From assembly GCA_023382675.1 (NCBI GenBank), contig JAHDWN010000030.1, positions 1 through 64,000 on the forward strand: a stretch of 64,000 nt of DNA, written 5' to 3'. The translations under genes were made by a program, and so were the position numbers. Shown one piece after another: positions 43,072 to 50,285 of this stretch. The first letter of the stretch is position 1, and every line of letters begins with the position of its first letter. This DNA comes from Anaerolineae bacterium. GTDB taxonomy: Bacteria; Chloroflexota; Anaerolineae; Aggregatilineales; Phototrophicaceae. The notes beneath the pieces were generated by a model. The model was not told the DNA's origin. It searched no databases and saw only the letters and a program-made list of their open reading frames with translations.

Positions 43072-43515
43072 CTAGGTATTCATCGCCTGTTCGCGCGCGA
43101 AGTTCTCTGATATACGGCTGAACAGTCTCATAAAGAAGTCCAGTTCATCGTGAGAGATGCCCTGTACGGCCAGCGTAAATACACGGTTGTAGATTTGTTC
43201 AATCCTTGGCCCAATCTCTGCGGCAGTGCTCGTTAGCTGAATCCAGTGAGCGCGCTTATCCTCAGGACTAGGCTCCCGGGTGATATATCCTTTCCTCTCT
43301 AGTGAATCGAGGGCGCGTGATACGGCTGCCTTGCTGATATCAAGTTGGTCGACAAGCTGCTCCTGCCCCATCTCCTTACCCTGCGTCCACATATGGAGCA
43401 ATATGTTTCCCTCGGCGCTGCTGAGGCCGAGCGGATATAGATCACGATTAATGATCTGCCTGGCCGAGCGGATCATGTTGTGGGCATGCAGCCAAATATC
43501 TCTGATTTCTGACAT
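43072..43515 (-). CDS. MarR-family transcriptional regulator
   Basis: The 147-residue protein has the MarR winged helix: LGLSSAEGNILLHMWTQG, then QEQLVDQLDISKAAVSRALDSLERKGYITREPSPEDKRAHWIQLT, with the DKR wing, flanked by dimerisation helices. I place the start at ATG 43515; the frame is open to 43566 but the added residues do not fit the family. It leads the operon with the polyprenol kinase and CDF-like gene, so it probably represses itself and them through the palindromes upstream. The ligand is unknown. Confidence 0.88.
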   Translation of the reverse strand: MSEIRDIWLHAHNMIRSARQIINRDLYPLGLSSAEGNILLHMWTQGKEMGQEQLVDQLDISKAAVSRALDSLERKGYITREPSPEDKRAHWIQLTSTAAEIGPRIEQIYNRVFTLAVQGISHDELDFFMRLFSRISENFAREQAMNT

Positions 43516-43597
43516 ATGTCTACTCGATACCTTGACTAAATTGCTGAACTCCAAGCACGGAAACAACGTGTCGTCATAAGAAAACTAGACGCTCAAT

Positions 43598-43657
43598 TAG
43601 TTAACTTGTTAATCAATCCATCAACAAAATTATACGCCAACTTAATTAACACATCAA
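43598..43657 (-). promoter_or_regulatory. marR promoter with two candidate MarR operators
   Basis: On the minus strand TTGATG (43652-43657) and TATAAT (43629-43634) are exactly 17 bases apart, a strong promoter. A TTAATTAA palindrome (43642-43649) lies in the spacer. A longer dyad TT-NN-TTAAC-NN-GTTAA-NN-AA (43598-43617) lies just after the start point. Both positions would block initiation when bound, the usual MarR arrangement. Confidence 0.65.
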
Positions 43658-43981
43658 CTATTTTGATCTCATGTTAAGCAAGATCATTTGGGGCGGCACT
43701 TGCCATACCGTGGTCTTAGCCCACCATCAGACGGCGCGGCTCTTGGTGTCGCAGCCGCTTCTGAAACTGCAAGAGAGTCATTACTTCAGCGCCAGGGAAA
43801 AATCGGTCATCTTTGGTTTGAATCACTCAATGCTGAATTCAAGACTCAATTGGCAGGATTGGTCAGGAGAAGCACAGCCTGGGTTCTACGCGCTTGCTAA
43901 CCCGGACGAGGTTTGCGGCCTTATGCAAGATCTGATCGTGCCGGCAAAGTCGAAAAACGATTGGAGAAAGCGCAACAGATA

Positions 43982-44013
43982 CCGTCGGGGCACCCCGGCG
44001 GCTTCTGTGTCGG
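43982..44013 (+). repeat. Dispersed hairpin repeat, copy 2
   Basis: This copy matches 35197-35228 at 26 of 32 positions, with all differences being transitions. CCGTCGGGG (43982-43990) pairs with CCCCGGCGG (43993-44001) around CA. The T-run of copy 1 is CTTCTG here, so it is a weaker terminator. Confidence 0.65.
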
Positions 44014-44015
44014 AC

Positions 44016-44055
44016 GTGCGGTGAAATGTGAAGACAGGGCGCAGCAAGAACACCG
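44016..44055 (+). repeat. Dispersed 40-base repeat, copy 2
   Basis: This copy matches 41505-41544 at 35 of 40 positions. It directly follows the hairpin repeat, so the two may be parts of one larger element. Confidence 0.65.
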
Positions 44056-44151
44056 TTGGCAGCCGTCTGAAAGACGTGGGCTGAGCGTGGATTATCCATC
44101 GTCAACTTGGGTTACGATGAGATAAATCAAGTCATCAGACGGAGAGGTTCC

Positions 44152-44880
44152 ATGACGCGAAAAACACTGTTGCGCGGCCTGTTTATGCTGATGTTCCTGG
44201 CAGCAATCGCCATGATGCGAACTGAAACAATACAGGCGCAGGTGGATGCTATGTATGGCTTAATTTCAGTCGATAATGCTGAAGTGCGGATTGGCCCCGA
44301 TTTTGCCTACGACGCGATTGGACGCTTACCACGAGATACCTCAGTGACGATCATCGGGCGGGCTGGCGATTTCTACCAGCGTTGGGATGGGCGCCAGTGG
44401 GTCCAGATCGAGTTCGGCGCAACGCCCGCCTGGGTGTACGCCCGGCTGGTGCGTACCAGCGTCGCGTTCAACAGCATTCCACCGACAGGGCGGCTGTTGC
44501 CCCGTGATGCGAATGGGCGTGTGCCGGAAGGCTTCGATCTTTCGACCGATGTCTGTTCACAATGGGTTGGCGACTTCACTCGCAGCGGCGACTTCATGGC
44601 GGGCGACAATCGGCTGACAGTCACCTACCCCGGGCTGCAGGGCTCCAATGTCTATAGCGTGATCGTGATCTCGCCGTCGGGCGTGCGCCGCGCCTTTGAC
44701 AGCCAGACGACGACCTCGACCATCGACATCGGCTTTCTGCCCCAGGAAGCAGGGACTTACACCTGGCGTGTCGCTCCCTATTGGACAAACTCCAATTACC
44801 GTTACAACTGGCAGCAAGTCTGTTTGCTGCGAACGGGGGGCACTTTCGAGAAACCGTTCACGGGGCCACCATCATCATAG
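44152..44880 (+). CDS. Secreted SH3-domain protein
   Basis: The 242-residue exported protein has a signal peptide (RKTLLRGLFMLMFLAAIAMMRTETIQAQ) and a bacterial SH3 domain at about residues 35-105 (ISVDNAEVRIGPDFAYDAIGRLPRDTSVTIIG, then WVQIEFGATPAWVYARLVR). The C-terminal domain (CSQWVGDFTRSGDFMAGDNRLTVTYPGLQGSNVYSVIVISP to YTWRVAPYW) resembles an Ig-like fold. Bacterial SH3 domains bind cell-wall peptides or other ligands. GGAGAGG precedes the ATG. It converges on the six-gene secreted-protein operon and shares its SH3 theme, as does the gene at 54380. Confidence 0.75.
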   Translation: MTRKTLLRGLFMLMFLAAIAMMRTETIQAQVDAMYGLISVDNAEVRIGPDFAYDAIGRLPRDTSVTIIGRAGDFYQRWDGRQWVQIEFGATPAWVYARLVRTSVAFNSIPPTGRLLPRDANGRVPEGFDLSTDVCSQWVGDFTRSGDFMAGDNRLTVTYPGLQGSNVYSVIVISPSGVRRAFDSQTTTSTIDIGFLPQEAGTYTWRVAPYWTNSNYRYNWQQVCLLRTGGTFEKPFTGPPSS

Positions 44881-44913
44881 GGGTCTGGCGCACCAAACCC
44901 CGTAGATCATGGT

Positions 44914-45921
44914 TCAAAGGCGGGCCTGGACGACATTGTCTTCCAGGTCTTGCAGGCGTTCGAGCGTTGCGTCGAAGATGATCCGCGCATTTATACCGGC
45001 ATCACGCGCATCGCCGACGATGCTTGGCGAAACGATGCCACAGGTCAGCAGGGGTTCACGCGATAACTGCATGTAACTGATGGCTTCAGTCAGGCGGGGG
45101 ATATACCGCTCCAATTCTGGAAGCTGGCGGACATCATCGTCACCGTAGGGGTAAGTTGTGAACTCTGCCGGCGCATCGCAGGGCATGATTTCGCCGCGGA
45201 AGACACGCCACCAGAACTGCTCGAGTTGAACCGCATAGGCGCGGCGCTCGAAGACGAACGCACGCAGCCGGTCGATTTGCGCCTGTTGCAGCTCGACCGG
45301 GATGATGATGACAGGCACGCCTTCAAGCGGCGGCAGGTTGGATGCCTGTGGGATTTCGAGAACGCGGCTCAGCTCTCGCCCCGCAAACGCGACGATCCAG
45401 CCCTGATGGCCGCGATAGTTGATGAACAGCCATGAGCCATCCTGATTGCGCGCCAACACCGGTACCGTGATCGAGGCAGGCAGTTCGACGTAGGGCTGTA
45501 CCGATGGAGAACGTCGCGAAGGCTGCGTCCGCAAGGTGGGCGCTTCTGCGAGGAAGATCGCAAAGGGTGGCGCTTCCAGCAGCGGCGTGGGGCCGGTCAA
45601 ACCCGTCGCCAGATCGCCAAGCGGCAGCAGTTCGGGGTAGAAATCCCAATCGAGCGTCCCCTCGAAGATCCAGCCCAAGGTATTGAAACGCCCCGGACGC
45701 CGCACCTCGAACCAGGTGCCATCCAGATTGCGGCTGATTGCCTCCAGAATTTCGCCTTCGAAGACAGATGCCGTCGCTTCCGCCTCAAAATCTGGCAGGA
45801 CGCGCGCAAAGGCACTTTCCACCCGCACGCGCCCCCGGAAATCGGTTGCGCCACTATCCTGTGCCGCGACCGTCGTGACGCCGAGCACAAGTAACATCAG
45901 GGCAATCAAGATACGCTTCAT
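44914..45921 (-). CDS. Secreted protein with two SH3-like domains; last gene of exported-protein operon
   Basis: The 335-residue protein has a signal peptide (KRILIALMLLVLGVTTVAAQ), then an SH3-like unit (VRVESAFARVLPDFEAEATASVFEGEILEAI to WFEVRRPGRFNTLGWI, residues 30-95). A second unit follows (APTLRTQPSRRSPSVQPYVELPASITVPVLA to FINYRGHQGWIVA, about 125-190). The C-terminal half is a helical region with two cysteines (MPCDAP and LTCGIV) that may pair; the same C-terminal pattern occurs in the SH3 protein at 49278. The start codon overlaps the stop of the solute-binding protein gene (ATGA), so the two are translated together. Function unknown. Confidence 0.75.
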   Translation of the reverse strand: MKRILIALMLLVLGVTTVAAQDSGATDFRGRVRVESAFARVLPDFEAEATASVFEGEILEAISRNLDGTWFEVRRPGRFNTLGWIFEGTLDWDFYPELLPLGDLATGLTGPTPLLEAPPFAIFLAEAPTLRTQPSRRSPSVQPYVELPASITVPVLARNQDGSWLFINYRGHQGWIVAFAGRELSRVLEIPQASNLPPLEGVPVIIIPVELQQAQIDRLRAFVFERRAYAVQLEQFWWRVFRGEIMPCDAPAEFTTYPYGDDDVRQLPELERYIPRLTEAISYMQLSREPLLTCGIVSPSIVGDARDAGINARIIFDATLERLQDLEDNVVQARL

Positions 45922-47636
45922 CGTGTCACCACCCAGTCTGTGATGTTCCACAACGGCTCGCCCGGAAACGGCGAAAAGTTGACGATGCCGCGCGCACTGT
46001 AGAAGTCATTACGCGCGTAGAGCCACGTCGCGGGCAGTTCCTCATTCAGTAACCGTTGGACTTGCTGGTAGATGTCCGCGCGGGCCTGGATGCTGCAAGT
46101 CGGAACGCTGCGTGCCTGCTCAAGCAGACTTTCAAGCTCTGGATTCACATATGAACCCAGATTCCCGACGCGCACGCCGAGGACATCCATCGCTTGTGTA
46201 AACTGATAGGTCAGATCGGGTTCGCGCGCCCACAGAGATGCCCCGCTGGTTCCGGTCAGCAGCAGGTCGAAGTCCTGTCTTGAACCGTCGTCATAGTAGA
46301 TCTCGACTGCGATGCCGACGCGCCCAAGCTGTACCTGAATTATCTCTGCGACCTGTTGGCGCACCTCGTCGTTGTCAACCATCAGCCTCAATGACAACGA
46401 TGAACGCCGCTCAGGATACGTGCAGCCGACGCAGCGACGACTCTCGCTTCCGCGCCAACCCGCCTCATCCAACAGCCGTTCTGCCTCCACCGGATCGTAA
46501 TCCCAGGCAGTCAGGGAGGGATCATACGCCCAGGATGCTGGCGAATAAGCACCGTTCAAGGCTACGCCGCCACCATGCAGCGCGCCGTCGATCAGCGCCT
46601 GCGTGTCGATAGCCAGTCGGATCGCCCTGCGGACGCGAACATCCCACAAGATCGGATGCGGCAGTTGTTCCAGGGGGCCAGCGTCAATGAAGGCCGGACG
46701 GGGATAATTCGGGTCGGACAGATTAAAGACGAGTCGATCCGCCGCATAACCCGGCGCTTCGTAAAGCTGAATATCGCCCAGATTGCGCAGGTCGGCGCGC
46801 TCGGCAAAGGGCGGATCGAGCAGGAGATTGATGTCTTTTCCAGTGAGTGACTCGAAAGCGGGTGAATCGAAGCTGTTTTCGTCGATGACGAGGCCGCTGC
46901 TGGTGGTGATGACATAATTGGCTCCATCATTCGTCTGAATAAGAAACTGCCCGCCCCAGGGAATATCATCGATTGAACCCTGACTGGTAGCAGCGTCAGG
47001 TTGCCCCCATTCGACCCTGAATGCCTCGCGATAGGCTTTTTGCCAATCCGCTAATGAAGGTACGCCCGCGTGCTCTGCCTGGAATGACAGCGCGAACTGA
47101 CGAAACGATGCTGCAAAGCTCGTAACCGGCATGATGACGCTGTTAAGCCGGGCCTGCGCCGTGCAATCGGGCGAACGATAAGTCACTGTGAAGGTGCGCT
47201 CTCCATCGATGCGCAGCCCGTCGATGATGGTCAGGCTCGCCGGCGCTCGCAGCTCACGCCCAATGACGCTGAAGGCGACATCATAGGCGCTGATGGGGGT
47301 GCCGTCGCTCCAGAGCAGGTCTGCCTGGATGGTGTACTGCTGTTCGGCGCTGGGCAGTACCGGCGGATCGCCGATGAGGATGCGTTCTCCTGGCTCAGCC
47401 GCGCGGATGACGCCCGTTGCGGGGTCGGAGGCGAACAAGCCGGGAAGAAGCAACCGGGCGATGCGCAAACAGCTCACATCCGAGCAGTTAAACAGTTCAA
47501 AATCGCTGCGCTCGGTGAAACCGCGCCCCAGTTCCAGAATTTGAAGCACACCATGCCCCTCTTGTGCATATGAGGTGAGGGCGGCCATCAACATAACCAA
47601 CAACAGCAGCGGCATCCGCAGCGAGTGGCGTCTCAT
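45918..47636 (-). CDS. ABC-type solute-binding protein, family 5 (peptide/nickel type)
   Basis: The 572-residue exported protein has a signal peptide and the SBP_bac_5 fold. The entry motif is ADLLWSDGTPISAYDVAFSV, the middle contains WDVRVRRAIRLAIDTQALIDGALHGGG, and later come AYDPSLTAWDYDPVEAERLLDEAGW and VQLGRVGIAVEIYYDDGS. Homologues bind oligopeptides, nickel complexes or sugars for import. No lipobox is visible and no ABC permease or ATPase gene is nearby, so it may work as a free or complexed binding protein. A cysteine-rich loop (SRRCVGCTY) is unusual. The start overlaps the TPR gene upstream (ATGA), as does its stop with the SH3 gene. Confidence 0.85.
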   Translation of the reverse strand: MRRHSLRMPLLLLVMLMAALTSYAQEGHGVLQILELGRGFTERSDFELFNCSDVSCLRIARLLLPGLFASDPATGVIRAAEPGERILIGDPPVLPSAEQQYTIQADLLWSDGTPISAYDVAFSVIGRELRAPASLTIIDGLRIDGERTFTVTYRSPDCTAQARLNSVIMPVTSFAASFRQFALSFQAEHAGVPSLADWQKAYREAFRVEWGQPDAATSQGSIDDIPWGGQFLIQTNDGANYVITTSSGLVIDENSFDSPAFESLTGKDINLLLDPPFAERADLRNLGDIQLYEAPGYAADRLVFNLSDPNYPRPAFIDAGPLEQLPHPILWDVRVRRAIRLAIDTQALIDGALHGGGVALNGAYSPASWAYDPSLTAWDYDPVEAERLLDEAGWRGSESRRCVGCTYPERRSSLSLRLMVDNDEVRQQVAEIIQVQLGRVGIAVEIYYDDGSRQDFDLLLTGTSGASLWAREPDLTYQFTQAMDVLGVRVGNLGSYVNPELESLLEQARSVPTCSIQARADIYQQVQRLLNEELPATWLYARNDFYSARGIVNFSPFPGEPLWNITDWVVTR

Positions 47637-48367
47637 GGCGTCCCCCAGTCGGCGGGCCGCATCAACCCCAACCAGACGCTGTAGTTTCCGGTGCGCAGGC
47701 CATTGTCAATCGCCGAGAGCATTTGCGTTGGCGTGCCGGCGGGGAGCAGCGCTTCATCGGAGCCACTGACCTCCAGGTAGCGCTGGTAGTTCTGCACCGC
47801 CAGAGCGGAGTAGATGCTGCCGAGCGTAGCGTACGACACTGGATTGTCCGGATGTTGCGTGGTGGCGGTCTCCAAATCTGCCAGCGCCAGGTCGTAATTG
47901 CCTTCGATGGCATGAACGACCGCGCGGTTGTTGAGCGCGATGGCGTTGCCCGGCTCCAGGCTGAGCGCTAGGCTCAAATCTGCCAGCGCCAGCCCAAAGT
48001 TCCCGGCCTGAGCGTAAAACATGCCACGGTTGATGTAAACTTCGACCAGCGTCTCATCGATGGCGAGCGCTGCATCATAGTCCGCCAGCGCGGCATCGGC
48101 ATCGCCCAGCGCCGATTGGCTGACTGCGCGCCGCGCGTAGGCTGGCGCATAATTCGGGTCGGCTGCCAGCGCGCACGTGTAATCGACGATTGCTCGCGCG
48201 TGCTGCGCCGATGCTGCGTGAGCATCACCCTGCCCGACAAAGTAGACGGCTGGAGCTATACCCGGAGGTGCGCTGCATTCGTCGGCAGCGTCTTGAGCCG
48301 CAGCTGGGTGTACCAGCAGCAGACTCAGGATGATTGCGCTACCGAGAAGCGTGAACCATCTGTTCAT
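47633..48367 (-). CDS. Secreted TPR protein
   Basis: The 244-residue exported protein has a signal peptide (WFTLLGSAIILSLLLVHPAAAQ) and about four tetratricopeptide repeats between residues 50 and 190, for example ARAIVDYTCALAADPNYAPAYARRAVSQ, DADAALADYDAALAIDETLVEVYINRGM and NFGLALADLSLALSLEPGNAIALNNRAV. The C-terminal 50 residues (YQRYLEVSGSDEALLPAG) are not TPR. TPR proteins mediate protein contacts, so this is probably a scaffold. The stop overlaps the solute-binding gene (ATGA), and the TPR gene upstream ends nine bases earlier. Confidence 0.85.
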   Translation of the reverse strand: MNRWFTLLGSAIILSLLLVHPAAAQDAADECSAPPGIAPAVYFVGQGDAHAASAQHARAIVDYTCALAADPNYAPAYARRAVSQSALGDADAALADYDAALAIDETLVEVYINRGMFYAQAGNFGLALADLSLALSLEPGNAIALNNRAVVHAIEGNYDLALADLETATTQHPDNPVSYATLGSIYSALAVQNYQRYLEVSGSDEALLPAGTPTQMLSAIDNGLRTGNYSVWLGLMRPADWGTP

Positions 48368-48376
48368 CGCTGCCTC

Positions 48377-49222
48377 CTACAATCCGGCGTCGTCTGGGAA
48401 TCTGGACAGCAGCAGCCATGAGCCATCATCGAGACGCAGTTCAAACGTGAAACGTGACTCCAATGCCCCGGCTGCCGAGCCAACCCGGTCATCTACAAAC
48501 AGGCCTGCGCCGTTGTAGAGTTCGACATAGTTACGGAAGTTGGTGAGCGCCTGCCGCTCATAAACGATGCCGAGCAGGGCATACAGGCGCGCATGATCGG
48601 AGTTGAACAGAATAGGATCATCCGTGTTGCGGTTGGGATCGCGGTACTGGCTCAGGATGCCATCGATATTGGTCGTGTGGATCTTGTCTTCGAGCAGCGC
48701 GATGGCAGCATCGTATTCGCCCAGCACCGTGTGCAGCACCGCAAGATTGCTGTAGGCGGGGGCATAGTCGGCGTTGCTCTCCAACGCGCGGTTGAAGTCT
48801 GCCCGCGCGCGCGGGTAATCACGCCACTGCATGAACAGATAGCCCCGGTCATTGTAGGCCGCCGCCAGATCGGGCGCGAGCTGCACCGCACGATTCAAAT
48901 CCGCCAGTGCGCGTTCGTATTCCGCCAAGCGGGTATAAACGCGCGCACGACCGATCCAACCTGCCGTATAGTTGGCATCGATGACGCGGACAATGCAGGA
49001 GAAACTGATGCGCGCCGCGTCAAGCTGGTTGTTGTTCAGGTAGGCCAGCCCTTCGCCCATGTAGTAAGCCGTGCGTGACTCGCGGGGTTCGCCCGCAAAT
49101 GCTGGACAGTTGGGCAGCGGTTCTTCCGGCAGCGGCGTCGGCGTTGGGTCTTGCGCCCAGACGACACTCGCCATGACCATGAGAGCAATGAGCATTACGA
49201 CGCTGATGAGATTTTTCTTCAC
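48377..49222 (-). CDS. Secreted TPR protein
   Basis: The 281-residue exported protein has a signal peptide (KKNLISVVMLIALMVMASVVWAQ), a Pro/Thr linker (DPTPTPLPEEPLPNC) and TPR units from about residue 50: TAYYMGEGLAYLNNNQLDAARISFSCIV, TAGWIGRARVYTRLAEYERALADLNRAVQLAPD, YPRARADFNRALESNADYAPAYSNLA. The C-terminus contains a strand pair that reads RFTFELRLDDGSWLLLSRF. It is paralogous in layout to the TPR protein at 47633. Both precede the solute-binding protein gene, which suggests they assemble a complex with it. Confidence 0.85.
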   Translation of the reverse strand: MKKNLISVVMLIALMVMASVVWAQDPTPTPLPEEPLPNCPAFAGEPRESRTAYYMGEGLAYLNNNQLDAARISFSCIVRVIDANYTAGWIGRARVYTRLAEYERALADLNRAVQLAPDLAAAYNDRGYLFMQWRDYPRARADFNRALESNADYAPAYSNLAVLHTVLGEYDAAIALLEDKIHTTNIDGILSQYRDPNRNTDDPILFNSDHARLYALLGIVYERQALTNFRNYVELYNGAGLFVDDRVGSAAGALESRFTFELRLDDGSWLLLSRFPDDAGL

Positions 49223-49277
49223 GAGATTGTCCTTTCAAATACAAAGAATGATGATGTCATTGTCCGGGAAAGCTGCC

Positions 49278-50285
49278 TCAATATCCCCCGCCGGTGGAGG
49301 TATCGAGCAGCGGATTGCGCAGCGCCAGCGGTTCCAAAAATGAACCCGCTACCAGTAGCGCCCGTTCGGCTTCTGCAAGGCGCAGCGATTGCGCCTGAAC
49401 ATAATCGCGCGTCAGCACGAAGCCAGGCGCGCACGCATCTTCAAAGGCGCTGATCGCCGTGTTGATGTTGGCGGTCGCATCGTTAAGCGCGACCACCGCC
49501 GGCCCAAACAAAGGTTCGCGCAGAACATCCTCCTCAGTGAGTTCGTTGTCGATGCGGGGCGGGAGTGGCGCACAGGCAACCTGCTGCCCGCCGCTGAGGC
49601 GCGACCAAACGCCGTCGATCTGGCGAAAGCTGCCCAACGCCAGCGCGACATCCTGCTGTAGCCTGAGTATCAGCCGCCCGTAGGGATACAGATAAGCCAG
49701 ATCGAGCAAGCGCAGGTAATCGCCATCCACGATGCGGATGTTCCAGTTGCCGACCCAATAAAGCTGCCCCTGCCAGCGCACCTGAAATTGGAAGAAACCG
49801 CGCTCGCCCAGGCGTCCCGTCAACTCGACTTCGTAATCAATCGGGATTGTGCCGAGTGGCGTGCCCGTCAGGTCTGGGTTGGCAAAGAAGGGTGTTTCGC
49901 GCGTGGTCACGCCGACGGCTGCCGCGCGCCGGATAAACGGATAGGGATCAACGCCATCGACCGGCAGATCGATGATGTCGCCGCTCCAAACCAGGTAGCG
50001 TGAGGATAGCCAGCCGCGCTGCCCTTCATAGAGCACCTGTACCCACTGCGTATCTGATGAGCGGCCATATGCGGGCAGCGTCGTCGTCGCTGGAACCACG
50101 GCCAGGCGCTGAAAGGCGGTGCCTGGCCCCTGCCGCAGCGACAGGAAATCCTGGGTCGTGACGTAGACGCTGGTCGGCGGCACTTCGGTTGGTGTGTCCT
50201 GGGCATGAATGCGCCCGAACGCCAGAATCACTCCGAGGACGATGCCTACGCACGTTAGGAACGCCAAGCAGGAACGAGTCTTCAT
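49278..50285 (-). CDS. Secreted SH3-domain protein
   Basis: The 335-residue exported protein has a signal peptide (CLAFLTCVGIVLGVILAFGRIHAQ) and an SH3 domain at about residues 40-105 (VYVTTQDFLSLRQGPGTAFQRLAVVPATTTLPAYG to QVLYEGQRGWLSSRYLVW). A second SH3-like unit follows (VTTRETPFFANPDLTGTPLGTIPIDYEVEL), then a helical C-terminal region (LTEEDVLREPLFGPAVVALNDATANINTAISAFEDAC). The stretch LLDLAYLYPYGRLILRLQQD and the pair of cysteines resemble the C-terminal half of the SH3 protein at 44914. The start overlaps the stop of the giant propeller gene (ATGA). Confidence 0.78.
   Translation of the reverse strand: MKTRSCLAFLTCVGIVLGVILAFGRIHAQDTPTEVPPTSVYVTTQDFLSLRQGPGTAFQRLAVVPATTTLPAYGRSSDTQWVQVLYEGQRGWLSSRYLVWSGDIIDLPVDGVDPYPFIRRAAAVGVTTRETPFFANPDLTGTPLGTIPIDYEVELTGRLGERGFFQFQVRWQGQLYWVGNWNIRIVDGDYLRLLDLAYLYPYGRLILRLQQDVALALGSFRQIDGVWSRLSGGQQVACAPLPPRIDNELTEEDVLREPLFGPAVVALNDATANINTAISAFEDACAPGFVLTRDYVQAQSLRLAEAERALLVAGSFLEPLALRNPLLDTSTGGGY

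Larger units (their letters stand above)
43681..44055. other. Noncoding region with two dispersed repeats
   Basis: Several short frames overlap here (43671-44024, 43688-43900, 43913-44125), but none has a ribosome site or a pattern I recognise, and no frame is clearly better than the others. It contains the hairpin repeat at 43982-44013 and the 40-base repeat at 44016-44055. Confidence 0.45.

Noticed and set aside
43688-43900. Possible IS1-type transposase remnant (AGLVRRSTAWV)
   Set aside because: The resemblance to the LVRRTLSF motif is only a few residues, with no other transposase signature or terminal repeats.
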